DNA of 64,000 bases from Staphylococcus equorum (GTDB lineage Bacteria > Bacillota > Bacilli > Staphylococcales > Staphylococcaceae): NCBI RefSeq assembly GCF_029531845.1, contig NZ_JAMBPV010000001.1, positions 1 to 64,000 on the forward strand, read 5' to 3'. The translations under genes were made by a program, and so were the position numbers. The notes below the pieces were generated by a model. It had not been told where the DNA came from. It searched no databases and was given only the letters and a program-made list of their open reading frames with translations. This document shows positions 28,157 to 37,476 of the stretch, piece by piece (position 1 is the stretch's first letter; each line of letters begins with the position of its first letter).

Positions 28157-30003
28157 AATGTTGTATCTTTCAAGTGTTTAACGCGTGCACACATTTCTTT
28201 ATGACGACCTTCAATTGTCGGGCGTTGTACAGGATTGCCTAAATAACCGCAAGTTCGTTTAACGACATCTACAGTTGTTGGGTCATCATTACCACATTCA
28301 GGACATTGATAACCTTTAGCTGTTGTTTTGAAATCTCCTTTAAAATCACATTTACGACAATGGTCGATAGGAATATTTGTCCCTAGATAACTCACCTTGT
28401 CATAGGAATAATCCCATACCGCTTCCAAAGCTTTCAAATTATGATTGAGCTTTGGATATTCGCAATAGTGAATATACCCACCGCTTGCATATACAGGATA
28501 ATCTTTTTCAAAATCAATTTTCTTAAATGGTGTAATGTCTTTACGTACATCATAATGGAATGAATTTTGGTAGTAGCCTTTATCTGTAATATCAGCAACA
28601 TTCCCAAATTTTTCTCGATCTAATCTGCAAAATCTATCTGTTAAAGATTCGCTCGGTGTACTATAGATGCTGAACCACACATCGTATTTTTCTGTCCAAC
28701 GCAATTGATAAATTTTCATAGCTTTTAAAATAGCTAACGTAAATGCTTTACCTTTGGATTTACTTTCCCAATTCGGACCAAAGAATACTGTAGCCGCTTC
28801 ATATAAACCGATATAACCCATGGATAATGTTGCACGTTGACCTTTAAATAGATCCATCACACTATCATTGTCTGCTAAGCGATGCTTAAATGCGCCATTT
28901 TTATATAAAATAGGAGCATTATCAGGTGTTGCTTCTGCTATTCGCTCTAAACGATACACTAACGCATCATGCATGATATTCATACGTTCATGGAATAATT
29001 TCCAAAATAATTCTATATCACCATCAGCTTCTAATGCAATGCGTGGTACATTGAGAGTTACTACCCCAAGATTACATCTACCATTATTTTCATATTCATC
29101 TGCTTCATTTTTCCATGCGGGTAAAAATGAACGACATCCCATCGGTGCTTTGAAATCACCTAGCAATTCCACAGTTTTATCATAATTTAAAATATCTGGG
29201 TACATACGCTTCGTAGAACATTCTAAAGCAAGTTGTTTAATATCATAATTAGGATCTGATTCACTGAAATTCACGCCTTTTTTAATGGAAAATACTAATT
29301 TAGGAAAAATTGCAGTAATGCGGTCTTTACCTAATCCTTTAATACGCGTTTGAAAAATTGCTTGCTGAATTTTACGGCTATATTTATCTAAACCGAGTCC
29401 AAAACCAAGTGTTACAAATGGCGTCTGTCCATTAGATGTATATAAAGTATTTATTTCATACTCTAAACTCTCAATAGCATCACCTATATCTTGTGTCACT
29501 TGATTATCCACATATGTATCAATATCCGCTGCATTCACAAATTTTTCTGCAACTTTGCGGTGTTTTTGCTCATTAAATTGAGCGTACTTACTTAACAATT
29601 CATCTACTCTATCAATCGTGCAACCTCCATACTGACTACTCGATACATTCGCAATAATCTGTACTAACTGCGCAGATGCTGTTTGAATCGATTTCGGTGA
29701 AGTCACTGTTGCGTTACCTATTTGAAAACCCTCTTCTAGCATACTTTTAGCATCAATTAAGCAACAATTCGTTAGCGGTTGAAAAGGATGATAATCTAGA
29801 TCATGAAAATGAATATCTCCCTCTTTATGTGCTTCAGCCACATGCTTTGGAAGTAAATAGTCCAGTGCATATGATTTAGAAACTACCCCCGCTGTTAAAT
29901 CTCTCATTGTTGAAAAAGTAGCACTATCTTTATTAGCATTTTCATTAACTACTGTAGGATCTTTAGTAATAAGATTTTTCAAATTCGTTTCAAGTTTATT
30001 CAT
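28153..30003 (-). CDS. nrdD: Anaerobic ribonucleoside-triphosphate reductase
   Basis: 616-residue class III reductase making dNTPs under anaerobiosis. The N-terminal region has HDLDYHPFQPLTNCCLID and QYGGCTIDRVD. The C-terminus carries the zinc site CRKC...CPEC and the glycyl-radical loop RTCGYLGNP, the glycine being the radical carrier. Length fits the family. There is no ATP-cone at the N-terminus, shorter than E. coli NrdD (712 residues). RBS AGAGGG precedes the ATG. It is first gene of nrdDG with two NrdR boxes just upstream. Confidence 0.96.
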   Translation of the reverse strand: MNKLETNLKNLITKDPTVVNENANKDSATFSTMRDLTAGVVSKSYALDYLLPKHVAEAHKEGDIHFHDLDYHPFQPLTNCCLIDAKSMLEEGFQIGNATVTSPKSIQTASAQLVQIIANVSSSQYGGCTIDRVDELLSKYAQFNEQKHRKVAEKFVNAADIDTYVDNQVTQDIGDAIESLEYEINTLYTSNGQTPFVTLGFGLGLDKYSRKIQQAIFQTRIKGLGKDRITAIFPKLVFSIKKGVNFSESDPNYDIKQLALECSTKRMYPDILNYDKTVELLGDFKAPMGCRSFLPAWKNEADEYENNGRCNLGVVTLNVPRIALEADGDIELFWKLFHERMNIMHDALVYRLERIAEATPDNAPILYKNGAFKHRLADNDSVMDLFKGQRATLSMGYIGLYEAATVFFGPNWESKSKGKAFTLAILKAMKIYQLRWTEKYDVWFSIYSTPSESLTDRFCRLDREKFGNVADITDKGYYQNSFHYDVRKDITPFKKIDFEKDYPVYASGGYIHYCEYPKLNHNLKALEAVWDYSYDKVSYLGTNIPIDHCRKCDFKGDFKTTAKGYQCPECGNDDPTTVDVVKRTCGYLGNPVQRPTIEGRHKEMCARVKHLKDTTL

Positions 30004-30014
30004 ATTATCCCTCT

Positions 30015-30062
30015 TTACTATATATTGTGTTTTATTTTAATTTATAACACTATATATAGTGT
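30015..30062. promoter_or_regulatory. Paired NrdR boxes upstream of nrdDG
   Basis: TTACTATATATTGTGT (30015-30030) and ACACTATATATAGTGT (30047-30062, a perfect palindrome) match the NrdR consensus acaCwATATATwGtgt. The start-to-start spacing of 32 bp is three helical turns, as expected for cooperative NrdR binding. Confidence 0.9.
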
Positions 30063-30160
30063 TTAAAATATGAACATCTACGTTAACGAATTTGTCATAT
30101 ATTTTTTAAACATTTCATGAACTTTAGTTTGTTTTTACAATAAATGCATTAACTCATTTA

Positions 30161-31162
30161 TCACTTTAAGCATTTTAGAAATTCTTCATATAATGCTACT
30201 GCTTGGTCTTCATTTTCAATACCATACACGTTCATTCTGCCGTCTTTAAATAACGTTATTTGATAATCTCGATAAGATGTCATTTTAGCGAAATGATTAC
30301 TTTTCATAACTTTCACCGGAAGTAAATCTGTATATTTAAATATTTGGGGAGTAAATCTCAGTAGAAACACATTACCACACTGTTTTTCAATAGAATTTTG
30401 TTGAGCCATGTTGAGATATTCATAATTTCCTTCGTTACAGATAGGGCAGTTACTATTTTTTAATGAATCTATATTAAGTGTTTTATATTGCATCGTAAAG
30501 CAATCCATCGTTGTTAATTTTTTAGAAAAACCTTTTCCAGACAGCCACCTTAATAACTCTGAGACTTCCATGCTTGCCACTTGATGAATCACTGGAGGAA
30601 GCACACCATTTATCGCACAACTTTCCCCTGTAGATGGCGTTGTACCAAGCATACATTTTAAGCATGGCCCCTGATAATCAATGGCATATACTGTACCCTT
30701 ACTGCCTACAGCTGCTCCATAAATCCATGGCACACCTAATTTATGACAAACTTCATTAATCAAATATCTAATCACAAAATGATCCATTCCATCTAGTACA
30801 ATATCAGGTTGATGTTGACAGAGTAATGCTTCAATATTTGTATTTGTAATCTCTTGATATAACGCCTGTACTTGAACTTCACTATTAATTTGTCTAAGAT
30901 GCACTTTTAATGCTTCTACTTTAGGCAGCATTTGTGTGGCATCTGCTTCAACATAAGTAGCCTGTCTGTGTAAATTGGATTGTTCTACAATATCCATATC
31001 AATAATTGTAAGTTGACCGGCACCCATTCGAGTTAATATCTCAGCACATTGGCTTCCAAGTGCACCTGCACCCATAATCATGACGTGTGTGCGTTCCAAT
31101 TGATCTTGTCCATATTTACCAAATGCTTCATAACGCGTTTGACGATCGTAACGTTGCGTCAT
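30161..31162 (-). CDS. thiF: ThiF-family sulphur-carrier adenylyltransferase
   Basis: 333 residues. An E1-like domain has the nucleotide motif [22 protein letters not shown], then [15 protein letters not shown] (adenylate-binding Asp/Arg) and [18 protein letters not shown] pair in CPICN late in the chain, with CLKCML, is likely the structural zinc site. It adenylates the C-terminal Gly of ThiS to start thiocarboxylate formation. A C-terminal segment of about 85 residues extends beyond the minimal ThiF core. Its start overlaps thiG by four bases and it is the last gene of the tenI-thiO-thiS-thiG-thiF operon. A MoeB/MoaD role is possible but unlikely in this operon. Confidence 0.88.
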   Translation of the reverse strand: MTQRYDRQTRYEAFGKYGQDQLERTHVMIMGAGALGSQCAEILTRMGAGQLTIIDMDIVEQSNLHRQATYVEADATQMLPKVEALKVHLRQINSEVQVQALYQEITNTNIEALLCQHQPDIVLDGMDHFVIRYLINEVCHKLGVPWIYGAAVGSKGTVYAIDYQGPCLKCMLGTTPSTGESCAINGVLPPVIHQVASMEVSELLRWLSGKGFSKKLTTMDCFTMQYKTLNIDSLKNSNCPICNEGNYEYLNMAQQNSIEKQCGNVFLLRFTPQIFKYTDLLPVKVMKSNHFAKMTSYRDYQITLFKDGRMNVYGIENEDQAVALYEEFLKCLK

Positions 31163-31926
31163 AGGAAACCTATGCCTTCAGTAGGACTTGATGCTTGCGC
31201 TGTGTATTTCACTGGAATTCTTCCCGCTTCATAACTCAACCTACCTGCATCAATTCCTAATTTCATTGCTTCAGCCATTTTCACTGGATTTTGTGCGCTC
31301 GATATTGCCGTATTAAGTAGGATGCCGTCTGCTCCAAGCTCCATTGCATGACAGGCATCCTTAGGAGAGCCAATGCCCGCATCAACTATGACAGGAACAT
31401 TTACTTTTTCGATAATATAACGTAAATTCAAGGGATTATTAATGCCTCTGCCCGTACCTATAGGTGATGCAAGTGGCATAATTGCATGTACTCCTAAATC
31501 TTCTAACCGTTTTGCTAATACCACATCATTAGAGATATAAGGACAAACTGTATAACCTTTATCTAACAAGATTTCACAAGCTTTATATGTTTCTAACGGG
31601 TCAGGTAATAATGTTTCATCATCTCCTATGACTTCTACTTTAATCATGTCACACACGCCTGCATGATTTGCGATTTCAGCTATACGAACTGCTTCTTCTG
31701 CTGATTTTGCACCTGCAGTATTAGGAAAAGTAATGAATTTAGCTAAGTTCACTTTCGCTAATGGATTGGGTAAATTTTTATCGTATAAATTCATTCGACG
31801 TACTGCAAAGGTCAAAACCCCTGTCTCGGACGCCTCGATTGCTTCAGTTTGTATTGCTTCACTATCAAATTTCCCTGTACCTAATAATAATCTTGATTTT
31901 AATTTAAATTCGCCTATATTAAACAT
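31159..31926 (-). CDS. thiG: Thiazole synthase
   Basis: 255-residue TIM-barrel enzyme condensing deoxyxylulose 5-phosphate, dehydroglycine and ThiS thiocarboxylate into the thiazole. Conserved blocks are [25 protein letters not shown]-type [15 protein letters not shown], the Lys-containing [31 protein letters not shown] [14 protein letters not shown], and [32 protein letters not shown] lies just upstream, overlapping the end of thiS. Confidence 0.96.
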   Translation of the reverse strand: MFNIGEFKLKSRLLLGTGKFDSEAIQTEAIEASETGVLTFAVRRMNLYDKNLPNPLAKVNLAKFITFPNTAGAKSAEEAVRIAEIANHAGVCDMIKVEVIGDDETLLPDPLETYKACEILLDKGYTVCPYISNDVVLAKRLEDLGVHAIMPLASPIGTGRGINNPLNLRYIIEKVNVPVIVDAGIGSPKDACHAMELGADGILLNTAISSAQNPVKMAEAMKLGIDAGRLSYEAGRIPVKYTAQASSPTEGIGFL

Positions 31927-31927
31927 A

Positions 31928-32128
31928 TTACCCGCCTCCTACAAATTCTAGTAATTCTAAACGATCTTCATCCATGACCTTATGCTTTGCAAATTGTTCT
32001 TTCTGAATTAATTGTTCATTATGTTCTACAATAATGCGCGTTTCATCCAACTCAAGTTCTTGAATCACTTCTTGAATACTTAATGTCTTATCAAAAGTAA
32101 AGTTGTCACCGTTTATAATGCACTTCAT
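31928..32128 (-). CDS. thiS: Sulphur carrier protein ThiS
   Basis: 66-residue ubiquitin-fold carrier ending VGGG, the C-terminal Gly being the site of adenylation and thiocarboxylation. The frame is open to 32146, but the ATG at 32128 (MKCIINGD) lies eight bases after AAAGGGG and gives the normal ThiS length; the longer form would need a TTG inside that RBS region. It overlaps thiO by 23 bp. Confidence 0.92.
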   Translation of the reverse strand: MKCIINGDNFTFDKTLSIQEVIQELELDETRIIVEHNEQLIQKEQFAKHKVMDEDRLELLEFVGGG

Positions 32129-33230
32129 TGGTCTTACCCCTTTCAATTATAAAATCTGCAAATTGCTCTGGCTTGCGATTGTGTTGAATCCAATCACTCA
32201 TCCATTTTCCTACGTAAGGTGATAATAAAATACCATTGCGATAATGCCCTGAAATAATAAATAAGTTCTTTTCTACTTCATCCATAATGGGTTTCTCATC
32301 TGAGGTATAAGGTCTAACGCCTGACCATTGCTTGATTAACTTTCCTTCTCTTAGGTTAGGAATATGGCTTGTGGCTTGTTGTATCAACCAATTTTTCCCT
32401 AGCCGAGAGACACCCACTGAATAGTCATCAAAATAACTTGTCGCTCCGATTAAATAACGGTTTTTCATTTTCGGAACAACGTAACAACCATCCGTAGTAA
32501 ATAACGTTGTTTCTAAAGACAAATTTGGGTGATTTACAAGTAATACTTCACCTTTAACTCCTCTAACACTACTGTTTGGTATATAACGATTCAATAGCTT
32601 TCCGCTCCAGGCTCCTCCAGCGACCACTACCTTTTCCGCAGTTAACACATCTGTATGGGTTACCACACGATAGCCAGGATTTAATGGTGTAATCTCACTA
32701 ACTTCTGTATTGTAAATTCTCTGAATTCCCCGTTGTTCTAGCGATTTTAATAATGCTTTTGTGTATTTATTGGCATTGATTTGGTTATCATTCGGTATAT
32801 ACATCGCGGATAAATTGTCTGATATTACGTTGCCATTCGTTCTTTCTTTCAGTGACTTTGCAGGCAATAATTCCACAGCTGGATTGTATTGATGCAAAAA
32901 TTTGTATTGCTTTTCAACACATGCATTATCATCAATACTGCTTGCTAGTTTAATTAAACCACTATGCAGATATTCAATATCTAAGCCTACTTCATCTAAC
33001 AAACTATCCCTCAATGGCTCGAACATTTCTTGAGCCTGTCGCGCTATATGAAATAAATCACTGTCTTCAGTAAATTCATTTTGAGCGCCGAGCATGCCTC
33101 CAGCTTTAAATGAAGCATGTTCCCCTGGTATATCGCGATCTATCACAGCAACTTTGCTATCTGATTTACTTAATTCTCTTGCGACTGACATCCCCATTAC
33201 ACCGGAACCAATGATTATGACATCATACAT
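32106..33230 (-). CDS. thiO: Glycine oxidase ThiO
   Basis: 374-residue FAD amine oxidase that converts glycine to dehydroglycine for thiazole formation. The dinucleotide motif YDVIIIGSGVMGMSVARELS starts at residue 2, with GEHASFKAGGMLGAQNEF next, and the C-terminal FAD block FIISGHYRNGILLSPYVGKWM. The aerobic ThiO replaces ThiH here, as in Bacillus. Overlaps both neighbours, so it is tightly coupled. Confidence 0.92.
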   Translation of the reverse strand: MYDVIIIGSGVMGMSVARELSKSDSKVAVIDRDIPGEHASFKAGGMLGAQNEFTEDSDLFHIARQAQEMFEPLRDSLLDEVGLDIEYLHSGLIKLASSIDDNACVEKQYKFLHQYNPAVELLPAKSLKERTNGNVISDNLSAMYIPNDNQINANKYTKALLKSLEQRGIQRIYNTEVSEITPLNPGYRVVTHTDVLTAEKVVVAGGAWSGKLLNRYIPNSSVRGVKGEVLLVNHPNLSLETTLFTTDGCYVVPKMKNRYLIGATSYFDDYSVGVSRLGKNWLIQQATSHIPNLREGKLIKQWSGVRPYTSDEKPIMDEVEKNLFIISGHYRNGILLSPYVGKWMSDWIQHNRKPEQFADFIIERGKTNEVHYKR

Positions 33231-33807
33231 ACGTCTTCCAAGCCTCCTTCAGCTGCTTGATTTCGTTCATGTTTTGTTGCGCAAAAATGGATATCCCTGC
33301 TATACCTTTGAACCCTTTAGGTAGATTTTTTAAAGTTTGTGGATTGATACCGCCTAACGCGATAACTGGGATATTGAATTTTAACGCTTTATTTATTTCA
33401 TTTTCTGTTCTTGGATGTTGACTAGGTTTAGAATTAGTTTTAAAAATATGACCATACAAGACAAAACTTAACTGTAATGCTTCTGCTTGCGCTATATGTT
33501 TTGTATCGTGCGTGGACATACTAACTTGGATGTCAGGATGATTATATTTAAATTGTGCTATGCGTTCATCTTTTTCTTTAAAATGAATCGCACATAAATT
33601 ACATCGTGTTAATACAGTTATATTGTCATGAATAATTATTTTACTTGTAGGAAAGCCAGATTGACTAAGCAAATTAATCCAACTAATTAATTCCGCTGTC
33701 TCCATTGGTGTTCTGATAATTAAATAATCTATAAAATGCTCTATATTGATATACTGCTTAATTTCTGCTGGATTTAAATATTTATACTGTGTAATTGCTA
33801 TAAACAA
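33223..33807 (-). CDS. tenI: Thiazole tautomerase TenI / ThiE-fold protein
   Basis: About 194 residues of the thiamine-phosphate-synthase TIM-barrel fold: IHDNITVLTRCNLCAIHFKEKDE, VSMSTHDTKHIAQAEALQLSFVLYGHIFKTNSKP, and VIALGGINPQTLKN with GIAGISIF at the end. The weak ThiE catalytic motifs and its place ahead of thiO-thiS-thiG-thiF match Bacillus TenI, which aromatises the thiazole tautomer. The frame opens at GTG 33816, but TTG 33807 is six bases after GGGGTG and is the likelier start. First gene downstream of the TPP riboswitch. Confidence 0.82.
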   Translation of the reverse strand: MFIAITQYKYLNPAEIKQYINIEHFIDYLIIRTPMETAELISWINLLSQSGFPTSKIIIHDNITVLTRCNLCAIHFKEKDERIAQFKYNHPDIQVSMSTHDTKHIAQAEALQLSFVLYGHIFKTNSKPSQHPRTENEINKALKFNIPVIALGGINPQTLKNLPKGFKGIAGISIFAQQNMNEIKQLKEAWKTYV

Positions 33808-33823
33808 TGTTTTCACCCCAAAT

Positions 33824-33859
33824 AAAAAACGTCACTTTTCTGGTAAGAAAAATGACGTT
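33824..33859 (-). terminator. Riboswitch-controlled intrinsic terminator
   Basis: On the minus strand AACGTCATTTTTCT pairs with AGAAAAGTGACGTT and is followed by a T run. It sits between the TPP aptamer and tenI, so it is the probable expression platform. Confidence 0.85.
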
Positions 33860-33887
33860 GGATTAACGAATTCGCATGTTTATAACG

Positions 33888-33979
33888 CCACTTTCCTACG
33901 CCAGTACAAACTGGATCAGGTTCAAGGAATTCCTAAGTTACTACTTCGGTCTCAGCCTTATACAAGGCACTTCCAGTGG
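33888..33979 (-). promoter_or_regulatory. TPP riboswitch (THI element)
   Basis: The minus strand carries GGCTGAGACCGAAG, then CCTTGAACCTGATCCAG and TACTGGCGTAGGAAAG, the conserved THI-box cores, enclosed by CCACTGGAAG/CTTTCC-type closing P1 bases. TPP binding should favour the terminator at 33824-33859 and shut the thiazole operon. The remaining 168 bp up to the next gene (33980-34147) show nothing beyond a possible weak minus-strand promoter. Confidence 0.95.
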
Positions 33980-34147
33980 TTATTTAAGCTATTTAATTTT
34001 TATATTAATTATTAAATATGTGTTGAAGAATTATTACATACAACTTAACCTATTCCACTGATTATTTCAAGTGGTATTATAATTTAAGTTGCTTTCTAAG
34101 TGATAAAGTAGATACTATTACTTATTTTTAAATAATTCAACTCGTAA

Positions 34148-35644
34148 CTATTTTATAGTTTTAGAAATTTTTAGTAAACCAGCTGTAAGACTTTGAGTTT
34201 GTTGATACACGCTTTGATACAAATCAAAATACTGCATATATTTTGTGTGTTTCTCACTATTTGGTTTAAAAGTTTTTTCATAACGTATAAATTGCTTTGT
34301 AGCCGCTTCGATACTTTCATACCATCCTAGACCATATACAGCCAGGATTGCTGCACCCATACAAGGCCCTTCTTCATACTTCAATTTATTAATTTCAGCA
34401 TTAAATATATCTGCTTGTAATTGCAACCAAAAGTCGCTTTTTGCACCGCCACCGATAGACACGATATGTTGAATATCTTTACCACAATCGCGCAGATAGT
34501 TTATCGACTCAAATAAAGAAAAGGTTATACCTTCAATAACAGCACGCGCCATGTCTCCCCTACTGTGTAAAGCACTTAAACCTATGAAACTCCCTCTAAT
34601 GTTTGAATCGCCATGTGGTGTACGTTCTCCCGATAGATATGGAGTGAATAATAATCCATTACTACCAACTTGCGATTGACTCGCCATAGTAATTATTTCA
34701 TCATAGCTTAAATGCCCTAATATATTTCGACGTAACCACTGTAAACTATCTCCCGCAGCAAGTGTCACCCCCATAATATAAGACATATCTTCTAAAGCGT
34801 GATTAAAGTAATGCATATTACGGCGATATTCCGTATGTTTTTCATCTTCACATGATAACACCACGCCTGAAGTGCCAATACTACAAAGCGTTTCATTCGT
34901 TTTAATTATTCCCGCGCCAAGTGCACCACACGCATTATCTCCACCACCTGCAAAAACAGCCACTTGTTCATTTAGTCCTAATTCTTTTGTTATTTTTTCG
35001 TCCATATAACCTACTAATTTATGCGAAGCTACAAGTTCAGGGTAAATATTATGAATACCAAATTGTTTGCCCATACTTTTATCCCAAGCTTTGTGTTTAT
35101 GATCAAATAGTAATGTACTCGATGCATCTGAATATTCCATGTTTAACTTGCCAGTTAATTTGAATCGAACATAATCTTTCGGTAATAAAAACACTTTAGT
35201 ATTGCCCCAATGTTGCGGTTCATTTTCTTTTATCCACAATAATTTCGTAAGTGTAAAGCCTTCTAATACAGGATTATCTAAGACATAATCGCCTAGTTTT
35301 TCTTTAATAACTTCACATTGAGATGTAGTCCTTGTATCGTTCCAAAGTATTGCATTTCGTAGTGGTTCGTAATTATCGTCTAATATCACCAAACTATGCA
35401 TTTGTCCTGAAAGTGATAGTCCGCTAATATGGATATTTTTAATTTCTTCAGTCATCATTAATCGCTTAATACATATTTTAGTTGCCTCAAACCACTCTTC
35501 TGAATGTTGTTCATTAAACCCGTTTTGTTGTTGTATGATGTTTAAAGGTTCACTTGCACTCTGTAAAACTTTACCATGTCTATTTACTGCTATTACTTTA
35601 ACGGAGCTTGTTCCAATATCGATACCTAACACTGCATTAGCCAA
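34148..35644 (-). CDS. FGGY-family carbohydrate kinase, xylulokinase-like
   Basis: 498 residues. The ATPase fold's phosphate-1 motif GIDIGTSSVKVIAVN opens the protein. SGLSLSGQMHSLVILD and ILWNDTRT are xylulokinase hallmarks, GGGDNACGALGAG supplies the catalytic Asp, and GGGAKSDFWLQLQADIF is the ATP motif. It has the same motif set as the XylB at 46305-47795 but is an isolated gene with no sugar isomerase or transporter beside it. The start is TTG at 35644 after AAAGGA. It may phosphorylate D-xylulose from another route, such as a pentitol, or a different ketose. Confidence 0.82.
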   Translation of the reverse strand: MANAVLGIDIGTSSVKVIAVNRHGKVLQSASEPLNIIQQQNGFNEQHSEEWFEATKICIKRLMMTEEIKNIHISGLSLSGQMHSLVILDDNYEPLRNAILWNDTRTTSQCEVIKEKLGDYVLDNPVLEGFTLTKLLWIKENEPQHWGNTKVFLLPKDYVRFKLTGKLNMEYSDASSTLLFDHKHKAWDKSMGKQFGIHNIYPELVASHKLVGYMDEKITKELGLNEQVAVFAGGGDNACGALGAGIIKTNETLCSIGTSGVVLSCEDEKHTEYRRNMHYFNHALEDMSYIMGVTLAAGDSLQWLRRNILGHLSYDEIITMASQSQVGSNGLLFTPYLSGERTPHGDSNIRGSFIGLSALHSRGDMARAVIEGITFSLFESINYLRDCGKDIQHIVSIGGGAKSDFWLQLQADIFNAEINKLKYEEGPCMGAAILAVYGLGWYESIEAATKQFIRYEKTFKPNSEKHTKYMQYFDLYQSVYQQTQSLTAGLLKISKTIK

Positions 35645-35748
35645 TTTAATCGGTCCTTTATAAATAGATTTTAAATTTTTATTTCAGAATATGTAATATA
35701 CGACCCATTTATAACACGTCCAATAAAAAAATCAAAATTCTAAAAAAA

Positions 35749-35792
35749 GGAGCGGGATGGAAATCAAAATTTGATTTCGTATTCCCGCCCCC
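35749..35792 (-). terminator. GGGAT...ATTCCCGCC intergenic hairpin, terminator of the AEC permease gene
   Basis: GAGCGGGAT, then GAAATCAAA/TTTGATTTC, then ATTCCCGCCCC form a two-part stem. A7 on its left side gives a T run for minus-strand transcripts. Similar GGGA-rich hairpins are scattered between staphylococcal genes (from memory), so it may also be a dispersed repeat. Confidence 0.65.
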
Positions 35793-35811
35793 CAAAAGGT
35801 TGACTAGATAT

Positions 35812-36738
35812 TTAAAATAAAATTCTAGAGAAATAGATAACAATTACTACTGTTACTGCACTTAGTAGTGTTGATAAGAAGACCAGTTGTGCAGCAAGTT
35901 CTGGGTGGTTGTCATATTCTTGAGCAATAACTGAGCTGTTTACAGATGTTGGCATAGCAGAAGCGATAAATAACGTTTGCGCAATCACGCCTTCTAAACC
36001 AAGTATTTTAATAATGACTAAAGCAATGAGCGGACCAATGACTAATCTTACAAATATATAAATATAAGAAATTGACCACTTAAAGCTAAATTTAATATTC
36101 GCAATTTGAGCACCTAATAATAATAAAGCAACAGCAATCATCGCATCCGCCACGTAATTTGCTGGCGTCCAAATAAATTCTGGAATTGGCACATTGTTAT
36201 AATTTAAAATAATGGCTAACACCAAAGCGTATAAAACTGGCATTTTAAAATATCCAAGTAACGCCTTTAATTTTCCTATTTGCAGTGATTGAATCGCAAA
36301 AATACCATAAGAAAAAGTGAATATATTTTGTAAGGACAGCACAATCACTTGCACAGACATCGCTAGTGGATCACCTTTAAATACTAAATCATTAACTGGA
36401 ACACCATAATTACCTGAATTGAAAAACAGAATACTATTCGTCAGTGTTGTTGCTTCTCCTTTATCTGTTTTTCGAATGGAAGACAACAGTTTGCCAATTA
36501 TATATAGAACTATCATGTACAAAATAAAGAAAATAACTATGAAAAATAAAAGTTTTACGGCAAAGTCTGTTTTATAAAACTTCACAAATATAAAACCCGG
36601 AACAAATACATATATATTTAATTTGGCTAGTGTTTTTAAATCTAATGTGAATTTCTTTTGCAAAATAAATCCTAAAAAAATCATGATAAAAATAGGTAAA
36701 AGTACAGTTTGTAAGATGTACAACATTTCACTCATCAT
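35812..36738 (-). CDS. AEC-family transporter (auxin efflux carrier fold)
   Basis: 308 residues with about ten hydrophobic segments. FNSGNYGVPV is the conserved AEC motif, and the second half has a similar helical core. Bacterial members export or exchange malate and other organic acids. The frame opens at 36762, but AAAGGGGGG lies just before the tandem ATGs at 36738 and 36735, so the MILNKGGH extension is untranslated. Monocistronic. Substrate unknown. Confidence 0.8.
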   Translation of the reverse strand: MMSEMLYILQTVLLPIFIMIFLGFILQKKFTLDLKTLAKLNIYVFVPGFIFVKFYKTDFAVKLLFFIVIFFILYMIVLYIIGKLLSSIRKTDKGEATTLTNSILFFNSGNYGVPVNDLVFKGDPLAMSVQVIVLSLQNIFTFSYGIFAIQSLQIGKLKALLGYFKMPVLYALVLAIILNYNNVPIPEFIWTPANYVADAMIAVALLLLGAQIANIKFSFKWSISYIYIFVRLVIGPLIALVIIKILGLEGVIAQTLFIASAMPTSVNSSVIAQEYDNHPELAAQLVFLSTLLSAVTVVIVIYFSRILF

Positions 36739-36876
36739 ATGCCCCCCTTTGTTCAAAATCATACATATATGAATTAAACTTATATAAATTAATTATTATA
36801 GTTTATGATAGCAGAATATCAATTGATTTACTGTTTGTCTGACTAATAAAATATTTTTCATCTTTACATTTAAGTA

Positions 36877-36923
36877 TAAAAAAACAAAACAACAGATTGT
36901 TTCACGTTAAACAATCCGTTGTT
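36877..36923 (-). terminator. Minus-strand intrinsic terminator with no annotated gene directly upstream
   Basis: AACAACAGATTGTTT pairs with AAACAATCCGTTGTT (one mismatch) and has a seven-base A run on the plus side, giving U7 for a minus transcript. The nearest minus-strand ORF upstream is the 31-codon gene at 37181-37276. The 257 bp between them (36924-37180) carry no ORF I can support and could be a long 3' UTR or RNA. Confidence 0.7.
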
Positions 36924-37180
36924 CTATCAATATTTTATGTATGCTGTTTTACTTTTAAGGTTCTGAAACCCATACTCTTTTCAATTTGGTGACTTGAAAC
37001 TATTAATATCCAAAAGCACTAGAATCACCATATACTAACTCAAAAATTAGACTTCCACTAGTCTTCCTTCACCCAGAGGTAAGCCTAACCTTCGACTAAA
37101 ATGCCGATTTCACGCTGAAATTAGCTCTATTTTGTAATTAAGTATTCTAAGATTACTGTTTCTTTCAATTACTTAATATA

Positions 37181-37276
37181 TTATTTTTTGCGATTTCTTT
37201 TTTTCTCTTCTAACACTGACATCACTATAAATCCAACTACCAAAATAGGTAATAGCATTCCAATTACCATCATCAT
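37181..37276 (-). CDS. 31-residue single-helix membrane peptide, unrecognised
   Basis: ATG at 37276 after GGGGTG (six-base spacing) and stop at 37181, giving a peptide that begins MMMVIGMLLPILVVGFIV and ends in a charged, basic tail (EEKKRNRKK). One hydrophobic helix of about 18 residues with a P-x4-G spacing and a cationic C-terminus resembles type I toxins of the Fst or PepA1 sort in size and layout, but I cannot show homology, and housekeeping small membrane proteins look similar. A strong minus-strand terminator lies 258 bp downstream, so the transcript may be about 400 nt. Function unknown. Confidence 0.6.
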   Translation of the reverse strand: MMMVIGMLLPILVVGFIVMSVLEEKKRNRKK

Positions 37277-37426
37277 ATTTTTCACCCCATTTTAATATCA
37301 GAAAATAGTCCTGATAACAATTAATTTAATAGTATAGCTCTTTATTAAAATATACCATATTTTTTACGATTTTATTAACATGAATATGACTATAATATGT
37401 CTATTGTATATGTATTTTTAAAATTT

Positions 37427-37466
37427 TAAAAACTAGGTTCCCAATCATCTGGGAACCTAGTTTAAT
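37427..37466. terminator. Terminator downstream of the DUF4064-like gene
   Basis: AAACTAGGTTCCCA pairs exactly with TGGGAACCTAGTTT around a 6-nt loop, with A/T runs on both sides. Confidence 0.9.
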
Positions 37467-37476
37467 TTATATTTAT

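Noticed and set aside
30161..31162. MoeB of molybdopterin synthesis
   Set aside because: The gene is translationally coupled to thiG and thiS under a TPP riboswitch, so ThiF is the better call.
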